A stretch of DNA of 64,000 nucleotides from Prevotella sp. (GTDB taxonomy: Bacteria > Bacteroidota > Bacteroidia > Bacteroidales > Bacteroidaceae): contig JAFUUL010000087.1 of the NCBI GenBank assembly GCA_017483805.1, forward strand, positions 25,526 through 89,525, in the 5' to 3' direction. Below are positions 8,973 through 16,578 of this stretch, in pieces (positions within the stretch are counted from its first letter, which is position 1; each line of letters begins with the position of its first letter). The notes beneath the pieces were generated by a model. That model was not told the DNA's origin. It was given only the letters and a program-made list of their open reading frames with translations, and ran no database searches. A program made the translations under genes and the position numbers.

Positions 8973-11302
8973 TTGAAGAAATTCCACGACACGCCGAAGT
9001 GAAGCACTGAACGATTCATGGGGTAGTGAGGAACCAGGAACTCCTGGCGATTGAGGCTCTTGCCCGTCACGTTGTTCATCAGCACGAAGAAGCGGGCGTG
9101 CTTTAGATGCAGGTTGGCATAGACGTCAACAAAGGGAAAATTGCCCACTTCCACCCGCGAGTCTTCATTCTCCTGAATGGCAAATTGATTCAGGGCAGGA
9201 CAGAAGTCGGGTGCTTTATATTTGGTGAACCATGTGGCCGATGCACCCAGTTCCACTTTCAGCACGTGGGCTACCATAAAGTCAAGATAGAGATTACTGA
9301 ATACGTTCAGTGTAGGCAAGGGGAGTATGTCTTTCTCACTCGATGACTGATAGGTGATGATGTTGTCCCAATGCAGCGGGCCGGCCTTCAGTTTCTGGTC
9401 GAGTTGGGCCGTCAGTATGTTGATGTTGCCGCTATGCTGATGGATGGTGGCCGTCATACCAGTGTTCAGGTTGTTGGCACGGGTGTACGACATCCCCAGA
9501 TAGGTGTAGTTCTGTATTTCCTCAATCGCCACCCGCAGCGTTGTGTTGGTCTTGTCGTAGGAGAAAATTCCTTCTATGCGAGTGCGGGTTGGCTTCGAGA
9601 GAGTGTTGTCCCACCAGAAGTGCTTGCCGTGATAGTGACGTTCAAAGAATGAGGGTGACAGACGATAGAAATAGGCTTTCGCGGCCAGATGTACTGTGTC
9701 GCCAAAGAGCGGGAAGTTAAGATCGGTCTCGCCTTCCAGTTTCAGTTGTCCAGCATCTTCGCCAGTTAGCCATGTCTCTGCCTGCAGGTTATAGTGGAAA
9801 GTCTGACCCAAAGTTCGGCGCAATTGCCCGCCGATGCTGATGCAATGCTCGTTAGTGTTCTGCAGCCAGGCCATACCGTCGGCGTCCATTTCCGGAATTC
9901 TGTATCTGCGCAGGTCGTAGGTAATAAAAGCCTTCAAGCCTGCAGGTACATACTTGTTGAACCCTTCCAACAAGGCAATAGCAAAGGTGTTGCGCATATT
10001 GAACATCTTCACCTGATCGTAGATGGAGTCGCCCGAGAAACCTTGACTGTATCTGTTGAAATACGTGTTGGCGTAATAGTCCGTAGGTGAGTAGTATGCC
10101 TGGTATTTGTGGTCATAGTCATTCAAATCCAGTGTATGGATGAAACTGGTGACTGGCACGAACTCGCGTTTCATCAGAGCCTCCAGCGAGTCGGCTGCAG
10201 CCTGGATAGCCAGCAGTGAGTCGGCTGTTGCCTTCGAGTCCACCTTGATGCGGGTGGTATCCGTCTTCTGCGAGTCATTCTGATGCAGAGTGGGCAAGTC
10301 GCCGGCAATGACGGCGTCATCGGGACGACCTTGGGGGGCAGGTTTCTCCTCCTCGTTCTTCTTGAGGGCCGTTGAGTTCTCAGTGTCTTGCAGGGCTGAC
10401 TGGGCAAATTCTCTGGCTTTTATTTCTTCATCGGTCATCTTGACTTTCCTGTAGAATCCAAGGCTATAGCGGTGGGTCAGGAAGAAGTGCAGATGGTCAT
10501 TGCGGTTCCAGTTGCTGTTCAGTATAGTGGGTATCTCGTTGTCAGAGTATGACTGTCCGGCAGTCTGTGTGGCCACCTCGGGGTGGGTGATGTAGTTGTC
10601 ATCGGTAATGCCGCCATTCTCCGAAGCCTTTTCGTGGTAGGTGGAGAAGATGGCATGCAATTGATACTGGTCGCCGATGTAGGATGTGAAGAATGTGGCA
10701 TCGAAGTGTGATGCACTTTGATCCTGAAAGTAGCCGCGTGCATACTGGTAGTCAATGTTGAAACCAATGCCCAGCCTTTTGCCGAAGTTGGCGGCAAAGA
10801 TGGCCTTCAGGTGGTCCTCTCCATCTGTTTTGTCGCCGCAGTTGTCGTAACTCAGGTTGGTGATAGGCGAGAGCGTGTTGGTGAAATGTAGTTGATCGGG
10901 CTGCACGATAGACTGGTCGTAGGCATCGGTGAAGAAGAACTGGCTGATGGCAGGCCGGTCGATGAATATGCGGTTCTGGCGTGCCAGGTAGTTGGATCCA
11001 ATCGTATTGTACTGTCCGTATTTGCCCATAGACAGCGTGGTGTTAGGATAAAGGTGGGGCATCGTGTCCACCTCTGCCTTGATGACGTCACCAAACTTTC
11101 TGTCTACAGTCCATACTCGCAACCCTTTTGGAACCACCTTCGACTTCTTGGTCGTGTCATTGCTGTGCGGATTGAAGTTCTGATTCTGTTCGCCGTTCAT
11201 GGTCACGTTACCGCTCTCGTCTATCTGGTTGTAGTTCTGGGCAGATATTGAGAGAGGCAGAATGATAAACAGGAACGCTACGATACGGAAAGACATCTTC
11301 AT
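8969..11302 (-). CDS. Putative outer-membrane porin (Porin_10-type)
   Basis: 777 residues with signal peptide ending ISAQ (about 22). The mature protein has a short Asn/Gln-rich N-terminus, then many alternating aromatic/polar strands typical of a beta barrel (for example RLGIGFNIDYQYARGYFQD), a charged low-complexity insert around 320-370 (EKPAPQGRPDD, ATADSLLAIQAAADSLEAL), and ends in aromatic residues (SWNFFN). This fits the Bacteroidota 'putative porin' family. Last of three genes starting at 12169; gap to the preceding small gene is 6 nt. Substrate unknown. Confidence 0.82.
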   Translation of the reverse strand: MKMSFRIVAFLFIILPLSISAQNYNQIDESGNVTMNGEQNQNFNPHSNDTTKKSKVVPKGLRVWTVDRKFGDVIKAEVDTMPHLYPNTTLSMGKYGQYNTIGSNYLARQNRIFIDRPAISQFFFTDAYDQSIVQPDQLHFTNTLSPITNLSYDNCGDKTDGEDHLKAIFAANFGKRLGIGFNIDYQYARGYFQDQSASHFDATFFTSYIGDQYQLHAIFSTYHEKASENGGITDDNYITHPEVATQTAGQSYSDNEIPTILNSNWNRNDHLHFFLTHRYSLGFYRKVKMTDEEIKAREFAQSALQDTENSTALKKNEEEKPAPQGRPDDAVIAGDLPTLHQNDSQKTDTTRIKVDSKATADSLLAIQAAADSLEALMKREFVPVTSFIHTLDLNDYDHKYQAYYSPTDYYANTYFNRYSQGFSGDSIYDQVKMFNMRNTFAIALLEGFNKYVPAGLKAFITYDLRRYRIPEMDADGMAWLQNTNEHCISIGGQLRRTLGQTFHYNLQAETWLTGEDAGQLKLEGETDLNFPLFGDTVHLAAKAYFYRLSPSFFERHYHGKHFWWDNTLSKPTRTRIEGIFSYDKTNTTLRVAIEEIQNYTYLGMSYTRANNLNTGMTATIHQHSGNINILTAQLDQKLKAGPLHWDNIITYQSSSEKDILPLPTLNVFSNLYLDFMVAHVLKVELGASATWFTKYKAPDFCPALNQFAIQENEDSRVEVGNFPFVDVYANLHLKHARFFVLMNNVTGKSLNRQEFLVPHYPMNRSVLHFGVSWNFFN

Positions 11303-11308
11303 ACCTTA

Positions 11309-11569
11309 TTATATTTTAAGGATGCGCAGACCCAACTCAACAAATTTGAATACACACGAAACAATCAAGATATACTTGGCCACCTCTTTGTCAGCATAGA
11401 AGTAGACCACCAAGCCGGCAATGGCTCCCACCATGAAGATGATGTTCAGCCACAGGCGCAGCACGCGCGTCTTACTACTGTCGCGGAAGGGCTCCAGTTG
11501 ATGTCGCTTGGGGTGGGGAACCTCTTCGGGGTTCTCAACCATGCTGAACGGTTCTTCGTTCTTGCTCAT
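11309..11569 (-). CDS. Small conserved-looking inner-membrane protein
   Basis: 86 residues: a charged N-terminal 40, then two hydrophobic spans (about 40-58 and 64-82) ending in GLRILKI. No enzyme motif. It sits 3 nt after the DUF4468 gene and 6 nt before the porin gene, so the three are co-transcribed. I do not recognise a function; similar two-span proteins occur in this phylum. Confidence 0.75.
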   Translation of the reverse strand: MSKNEEPFSMVENPEEVPHPKRHQLEPFRDSSKTRVLRLWLNIIFMVGAIAGLVVYFYADKEVAKYILIVSCVFKFVELGLRILKI

Positions 11570-11572
11570 GCC

Positions 11573-12169
11573 TTATTTCTGCAGCAATTGGGTGAAACGG
11601 TTGAACAGATAGTCCTTTCGGTCTATGGTTTTGCGACGGAATTTGCCGCTGACACGAGCCAGTTTGGTCTTCTTCTTGTTCAGTCCATATGTGTCGTTGA
11701 TCCATTCTTCGGCCTTGTAGGTCTGCATGTCGCGCTCCTCATCGTAGATGTAGACGATGCGTGTCATCTGAATGGTGGCCTCTCCGTCACGGCAGTCGGC
11801 TATGAGGTTGTAGAGCAGTCGCGTGCGATCCAGGTTCAGCGGTTTGTTCTTGAAAACCAGCCATTCCTGATAGTTGCCGATAATCTGCATCTTCTCCTTG
11901 TCCTCATAGGCAATACGGCTCTGCTCGAACTGGTTACTCTCCTTTGTCAACTTGGTCAGGTCTTCCTTCAGCAGGTCGTATATCTGCTGCGCACTCTTGC
12001 CCGGAGCCTTGATGGTTGTCTGGAATACCACGCGTCCGTTCACTTCGGGTACAGCCCCCTCAAGATATTGGGCATCGCTGCTGGGGTACTGAGTCTTTTC
12101 CCAAGTGTTGTCTTGTGCCATCGCTGCCATGGGCAGCAGGGCCATCATTGCGATCAATAGTTTCTTCAT
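11573..12169 (-). CDS. Exported DUF4468 protein
   Basis: 198 residues, signal peptide MKKLLIAMMALLPMAAMAQ. The rest has features of DUF4468: GKSAQQIYDLLKEDLTKLTK, the strand VYIYDEERD, and TRLLYNLIADCRDGEATIQMT-like strands. This family occurs as secreted Bacteroidota proteins of unknown role. First gene of a three-gene unit with a membrane protein and a porin, which suggests a cell-envelope job. Preceded by a canonical promoter at 12208-12239. Confidence 0.85.
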   Translation of the reverse strand: MKKLLIAMMALLPMAAMAQDNTWEKTQYPSSDAQYLEGAVPEVNGRVVFQTTIKAPGKSAQQIYDLLKEDLTKLTKESNQFEQSRIAYEDKEKMQIIGNYQEWLVFKNKPLNLDRTRLLYNLIADCRDGEATIQMTRIVYIYDEERDMQTYKAEEWINDTYGLNKKKTKLARVSGKFRRKTIDRKDYLFNRFTQLLQK

Positions 12170-12207
12170 ATTTCTTTTGTTTTTAAAGTTCGTTATCTTA
12201 CAACCTG

Positions 12208-12239
12208 CAAAGGTAATTAATTATTTTGAATCGAGCAAA
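12208..12239 (-). promoter_or_regulatory. Canonical promoter of the DUF4468-porin operon
   Basis: On the minus strand: TTTG (12236-12239), 20 bp, TACCTTTG (12208-12215), then about 38 bp to the start codon. Confidence 0.75.
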
Positions 12240-12309
12240 CTTTTAAGTCTAATTAGGGGTTAATCTGAAATTTTTCCTCAAGAATGGATACAGATACGGA
12301 AATTTTTAG

Positions 12310-12317
12310 TACCTTTG
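12310..12317 (+). promoter_or_regulatory. -7 box of the CapD-like gene
   Basis: TACCTTTG, followed by GCAG and the ATG 22 bp later. No TTTG 20 bp upstream. Confidence 0.5.
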
Positions 12318-12339
12318 CAGCCGAAAATAGTTTTCGTAT

Positions 12340-14310
12340 ATGAATCCTTTAGACAAGATACTGAACTGGTACTTCAAGCGGGCTGCACTGCCATATTGGT
12401 GTATGCTCCTTCTGGATTTGCTGATTGTGTTTATATCGGGATTGTTTGTGTACTATGTATCCCATAGAACCTCTGTGATGATAGCACGCCTGATCCCGCT
12501 TACCTGTACGCTCCTGGTCTACCTGGTGCTGACAGTGCTGTGTTTCCGCATATTCCGCACCTATTCAGGCATTATTCGCTATTCTTCGTTTGTCGACCTT
12601 CAGCGGGTGGGCTTTGCCAATATATCGGCCCTGCTGCTCTGTATCGGTGCATACTATGTGATGAGAGAGACCCCTTCCTCTCGGTTTGCCAGGATATCAG
12701 TACCACTGACGGTGGCGATGTTTTTCGTCGCCACGGTGCTGATGTGGGGCGTACGCGTGCTGGTGAAGGTGCTCTACGATGTAGCCACGTCGGACAAAAG
12801 GGCCCAGCGGGTGCTGATCTACGGTGCCATGACTGACGGCGTGGGACTGGCCAAGAATATCCGCATGGAGAAGCCAACGCGCTTTGTGCTGAAGGGCTTT
12901 ATCACGCACGAAAGCCGCTATCGCAATAATCTGCTGATGGGTGAGCGCGTGTACAGCGTTGAGGATGACATCGCCGCCGTGATTCGCGAGAAGGATATCG
13001 ATGCGGTGCTGGTATCGCCGTTGCGAACAGACGACTTCCGCAAGGAACAGAAACTGCAGGATGCCATCATCGGTGCTGGTTGCCGCATATATATGGCCAC
13101 AATGGCCCATGAGTGGGATGGTTCTTCGGATGACTTCTCTGCTGTGCAAATGAAAGAGGTGTCGGTGGAAGACCTGCTGCCGCGCGAAGAAATCAGGGTG
13201 GACATGGAGACTGTGGGCCGTGAATTGACGGGCAAGCGCATTCTGATTACCGGTTCTGCCGGTTCGATTGGCTCGGAGATGGTGCGCCAGGTGGCCATCT
13301 ACAAGCCAGCAGCCATGATGCTGATCGACCAGGCCGAAACGCCTGAACACGATATCCGTCTGATGATGGAGCGCGACTATCCCGACATCCCCGCTGAGAC
13401 AGTCGTGACTAGCATCTGCCACCAAGGCCGCATGGAGAATATCTTCCGTGAGTTCAAACCTGACTATGTTTTCCATGCCGCAGCCTACAAGCATGTGCCG
13501 ATGATGGAGGACAATCCGAGTGCTGCCGTGCTGAACAATGTCTATGGCACCAAGGTGATAGCCGATCTTTCGGTGAAGTACGGCGTGAAGAAATTCGTAA
13601 TGGTATCGACTGACAAGGCTGTCAACCCGACCAACGTAATGGGATGCTCGAAGCGCATCTGTGAGATCTACGTGCAGTCGCTGGATCGCGAGATTCATTC
13701 GAAGGAGTCAGACCAGAAGCGTACACAGTTTGTGACCACCCGATTCGGAAATGTGCTGGGTTCCAATGGTAGCGTGATACCTTTGTTCCAGGAGCAAATT
13801 AAGAAAGGAGGTCCCGTTACGGTGACCCATCCCGACATCATTCGCTACTTCATGCTGATACCCGAGGCCTGTAAACTGGTGTTGGAGGCCGGCACGAAAG
13901 GTCATGGTGGCGAGATATTCGTCTTCGACATGGGCAATCCTGTGCGCATAGCCGACCTGGCCAAGCGCATGATACAATTGTCGGGGGCTCAAAACATAGA
14001 AGTTCAGTTCACAGGATTGCGTCCGGGTGAGAAACTATACGAAGAGGTGCTCAACGAGAAGGAGAACACCAAGCCTTCGTTCCACAAGAAGATTCGAATC
14101 GCTCAGGTGCGCGAGTACGACTACGAGAAGGTGCTTCGCGACATAGAAGAACTCTTCGAGATTGCTCAGCGTTATGATGACATGGCCACGGTGAAGAAGA
14201 TGAAGGACATCGTTCCTGAATACAAGAGCCGCAATTCGAAGTACGAACAATTGGACCCGAAGGACCCGGGCGATGCCGAAGCAACCGCCCAGGCCACCCC
14301 AGCCCTATAG
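12340..14310 (+). CDS. Membrane nucleotide-sugar 4,6-dehydratase (CapD/WbpM/FlaA1 family)
   Basis: 656 residues. Four membrane spans in the first 150 residues, a Rossmann-like CoA-binding-type domain (about 155-290), then an extended SDR domain: NAD motif GSAGSIG at 305-311, YVFHAAAYKHVPMMEDNP, and STDKAVNPTNVMGCSK with M434 and K438. Met in place of the usual catalytic Tyr is normal for WbpM-type dehydratases. It converts UDP-GlcNAc (or a like sugar) to the 4-keto-6-deoxy form for capsule or O-antigen synthesis at the inner membrane. No other glycan genes adjoin, so it appears as an orphan here. Its end overlaps the convergent DUF4861 gene by 6 nt. Confidence 0.92.
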   Translation: MNPLDKILNWYFKRAALPYWCMLLLDLLIVFISGLFVYYVSHRTSVMIARLIPLTCTLLVYLVLTVLCFRIFRTYSGIIRYSSFVDLQRVGFANISALLLCIGAYYVMRETPSSRFARISVPLTVAMFFVATVLMWGVRVLVKVLYDVATSDKRAQRVLIYGAMTDGVGLAKNIRMEKPTRFVLKGFITHESRYRNNLLMGERVYSVEDDIAAVIREKDIDAVLVSPLRTDDFRKEQKLQDAIIGAGCRIYMATMAHEWDGSSDDFSAVQMKEVSVEDLLPREEIRVDMETVGRELTGKRILITGSAGSIGSEMVRQVAIYKPAAMMLIDQAETPEHDIRLMMERDYPDIPAETVVTSICHQGRMENIFREFKPDYVFHAAAYKHVPMMEDNPSAAVLNNVYGTKVIADLSVKYGVKKFVMVSTDKAVNPTNVMGCSKRICEIYVQSLDREIHSKESDQKRTQFVTTRFGNVLGSNGSVIPLFQEQIKKGGPVTVTHPDIIRYFMLIPEACKLVLEAGTKGHGGEIFVFDMGNPVRIADLAKRMIQLSGAQNIEVQFTGLRPGEKLYEEVLNEKENTKPSFHKKIRIAQVREYDYEKVLRDIEELFEIAQRYDDMATVKKMKDIVPEYKSRNSKYEQLDPKDPGDAEATAQATPAL

Positions 14311-15516
14311 TTTGATGATTACAGGTTGCTCAGCCTCTTTGCGCCACAGTTTCAGCCAGTCGAACCATTCCTGAGCACTGTGGTAGCCGAAGGTCTCATT
14401 GGCTGAGCAGTACACCACCTTGTATGCCATGTGGCTACCCTTAGTGCCTACTACGAAGGCGTAGTTGTCTTTGTTGGCAGGCTCCTCGCTGATGATATTT
14501 GCCTTGTCGAGCAGGATGCCCAGACCGACGGTCTCGCGGCTCCATTTCAGGGTGTCGGTCGAGGGATAGTCGGTGCCCCAGCAGGCACGAAGGCCCTTCT
14601 TGTCAGAGTATTCTGTTGATCCTTTCACATTGATGATGCCAGTAGAGAAGCGGTAGCCCTCTACGTCGCGGTTGAAGTAGACGTCCACATCGGTGTCGCG
14701 ATGGCCCGCATATTGCGTGTAGCGCAACGTCATGTTGACGGCAGGCTTGCCGGCCTCGGCCTGCCAGCCTTGGTCGATTACCTCTACAATGGTACGCAGG
14801 GGACCGTAGGATACGACGCGCTGTGTTCGGGTCTTCACGGGGTCAATCATTGTGGGCTCCTGGCCGTTCCAGCCTCGGAAGGCACCCAGTCCGAAGGTGT
14901 TGCCCACCCATAGCACATCGTCGCCATAGCCCTGTTCTTTCTGGTCAGCCTGTGTGTAGAACTGTGTGGCTTCCAGTTCGAGTCGTTTCTGGAATTTTCC
15001 GTAGAGGTCCAGTGTTTGGCGCTTGTCGAAGTAGATGCGAATGCCGTTCAGTTCGCTCTCGAAGTCTACGCCGTGGTGGTGCAGCAGGTTGTATGAGTTG
15101 GCGCAATCGCCCCTCACACTGAGGCTCGCTACGAAGTTGTTGTGCTTGTTCTTCTCCTTCACCTTGTCGTTGCGCATCAGCATCTCGGCATACACGCGGG
15201 CAGGGTAGGTGCGGGGCTCTCCGTCGGCGTAAAGCGTGACGGTGTAGTCTTTCTGTTCCTTGCCCTTCAGGTCAGCCAGGAAGCAGAGTTCGTCGTACTG
15301 CTCGTCCAGGTTGATATCGTCCAGTTGGCAGGGTATCTCCTGGCTGCCGCTCATGACGAGGGCCGAGCGCACCTCGCCGTATTTCTCCAGCGAGATGACC
15401 ACCGGCTGATCTGTGCGGTCGGTCTTCGAGGGGTTCTTCACGTTGACGGTAAATGTCTGTTGGGCGCTGGCAGTCATGGTAGCCAGCAGGGTCATTGTTA
15501 GGCAAATAAGTTTCAT
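14305..15516 (-). CDS. Exported DUF4861 protein
   Basis: 403 residues with signal peptide MKLICLTMTLLATMTASAQ. Consists mainly of a DUF4861-like domain: RTDQPVVISLEKY and the VPCQLDD-type strand at the start, DFESELNGIRIYFDKRQTLDLYGK in the middle, VKTRTQRVVSYGPLRTIVEV and DVYFNRDVEGYRFSTGI near the end. The same domain is fused to a GH105 hydrolase in the gene at 18746, so a role in uronic-acid-containing glycan breakdown is inferred. No catalytic assignment is possible from the sequence. A TACTTTTG-like box lies upstream at 15537-15544. Confidence 0.8.
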   Translation of the reverse strand: MKLICLTMTLLATMTASAQQTFTVNVKNPSKTDRTDQPVVISLEKYGEVRSALVMSGSQEIPCQLDDINLDEQYDELCFLADLKGKEQKDYTVTLYADGEPRTYPARVYAEMLMRNDKVKEKNKHNNFVASLSVRGDCANSYNLLHHHGVDFESELNGIRIYFDKRQTLDLYGKFQKRLELEATQFYTQADQKEQGYGDDVLWVGNTFGLGAFRGWNGQEPTMIDPVKTRTQRVVSYGPLRTIVEVIDQGWQAEAGKPAVNMTLRYTQYAGHRDTDVDVYFNRDVEGYRFSTGIINVKGSTEYSDKKGLRACWGTDYPSTDTLKWSRETVGLGILLDKANIISEEPANKDNYAFVVGTKGSHMAYKVVYCSANETFGYHSAQEWFDWLKLWRKEAEQPVIIKL

Positions 15517-15536
15517 ATCGTAGTCTGGTTTTTCCG

Positions 15537-15544
15537 CAAAAGTA
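15537..15544 (-). promoter_or_regulatory. -7 box of the DUF4861 gene
   Basis: Minus strand reads TACTTTTG about 20 bp before the ATG. No matching -33 box. Confidence 0.45.
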
Positions 15545-15593
15545 GTGAAAAGGTGGCTAATTGCGCGATGTTTTTAAAAATATTAGGTTAAAA

Positions 15594-15625
15594 TTTGGTT
15601 AATTCAACTCTTTTTTGTACTTTTG
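15594..15625 (+). promoter_or_regulatory. Canonical promoter of the GldB-like gene
   Basis: TTTG (15594-15597), 20 bp, TACTTTTG (15618-15625). It lies within the longer open frame starting at 15595, which rules out that start. Confidence 0.78.
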
Positions 15626-15660
15626 TAGCGTTATTTAACATACGTAAGCCTCATTCCTGC

Positions 15661-16503
15661 ATGAAAAGATGGTTTTTCCTGTCGTTCGTTTGCCTGATAG
15701 CCTGTATAGGTTGTCAGTGGCAACTGCGCCCAAACGGTGACGCAGAAGAGGGTGAAGCCATCGTCATCGAACGCTTTGATCAGGTGGAGATGCTTTATCT
15801 GACTACGGGCGACTTTGCGGCCTTGCAGCAGATGAAGACGGGTTATCCCTCGGAGACGCGCGTGCTGATAGAAGATGTGCTGCGATTGGGGCGGGTAGAC
15901 GAGTCTGACATCAACGTGCGCTTCCTGCTCTTCTTTCAGGACAGCACCCTGCAGTGCCTGATGAGCGATGTGGAGAAGCAGTATCGCGAGTTGGACGATC
16001 TGAACGGCCAACTCTCGGCAGCCTTTGCTCGTTTGCAGCGCCTGCTGCCTTCGGTGGAGATGCCGCGCGTCTACACCCAGATTGGCTCGCTCGACCAGAG
16101 TATCGTGGTGGACGATGGTATGCTGGGCATTTCGCTCGACAAGTATCTGGGCAAAGACTATCCTGCTTACCTTCGATATGGCTACACCGAGGAGCAGCGC
16201 GCTATGATGACCCGCCAGTTCATTGTGCCAGACTGTATAGGTTTCTTTCTTCTTAACCGCTATCCCATGACTATAGGCGAGACCGAGACGACCGACTCTG
16301 TGGCTCTTCATCAGGCCCGCCGTAACCACATGGGGCGTATCCAGTGGGTGGTTAACAATGTGCTCGAACATCCAGTCTTTCAGCGAGATGAAGTGCAATT
16401 GGTCGAGACTTACATGAACTCCCATCCCGACATGAGTATTGATGAGTTGCTGTCCATGCCTGTCTTCACTTCGATGACGGTTATGGCAGATGGCAGTTTC
16501 TGA
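15661..16503 (+). CDS. gldB: GldB-like lipoprotein
   Basis: Start taken at the ATG at 15661 (MKRWFFLSF), downstream of a canonical promoter; 280 residues. A lipoprotein signal is present, with the likely lipidated Cys in LIAC (15) or CIGC (18). The mature protein resembles the gliding-motility lipoprotein GldB: DGMLGISLDKYLGKDYPAY, IVPDCIGFFLLNRYPM, and the zinc-metalloprotease-like fold with residues near RQFIVPD. GldB homologues also occur in non-gliding Prevotella, where they work outside the gliding machine, perhaps with type IX secretion. No other gld genes are in the window. Confidence 0.75.
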   Translation: MKRWFFLSFVCLIACIGCQWQLRPNGDAEEGEAIVIERFDQVEMLYLTTGDFAALQQMKTGYPSETRVLIEDVLRLGRVDESDINVRFLLFFQDSTLQCLMSDVEKQYRELDDLNGQLSAAFARLQRLLPSVEMPRVYTQIGSLDQSIVVDDGMLGISLDKYLGKDYPAYLRYGYTEEQRAMMTRQFIVPDCIGFFLLNRYPMTIGETETTDSVALHQARRNHMGRIQWVVNNVLEHPVFQRDEVQLVETYMNSHPDMSIDELLSMPVFTSMTVMADGSF

Positions 16504-16529
16504 TTACGTGCAGCAATCGTTAGAATTGG

Positions 16530-16549
16530 CACCGCTAAATTTGGCGGTG
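16530..16549. repeat. Hairpin over the -33 box of the peptidase promoter
   Basis: CACCGC and GCGGTG, 6-bp perfect arms with an 8-base loop that contains the TTTG of the promoter. Could be an operator or the weak terminator of the upstream gene. Confidence 0.4.
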
Positions 16550-16571
16550 TCAGTAATAATTCGTACCTTTG
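16540..16571 (+). promoter_or_regulatory. Canonical promoter of the peptidase-GH105 pair
   Basis: TTTG (16540-16543), 20 bp, TACCTTTG (16564-16571), 7 bp before the ATG at 16579, so the 5' UTR is extremely short or absent. Confidence 0.78.
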
Positions 16572-16578
16572 CAGTCGT

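Noticed and set aside
14305-14310. Frameshift or error at the overlapping ends of the CapD-like and DUF4861 genes
   Set aside because: CTATAG gives clean stops on both strands; both proteins are complete.
15595-15660. Longer start for the GldB-like gene
   Set aside because: This stretch contains the promoter; the signal peptide begins at 15661.
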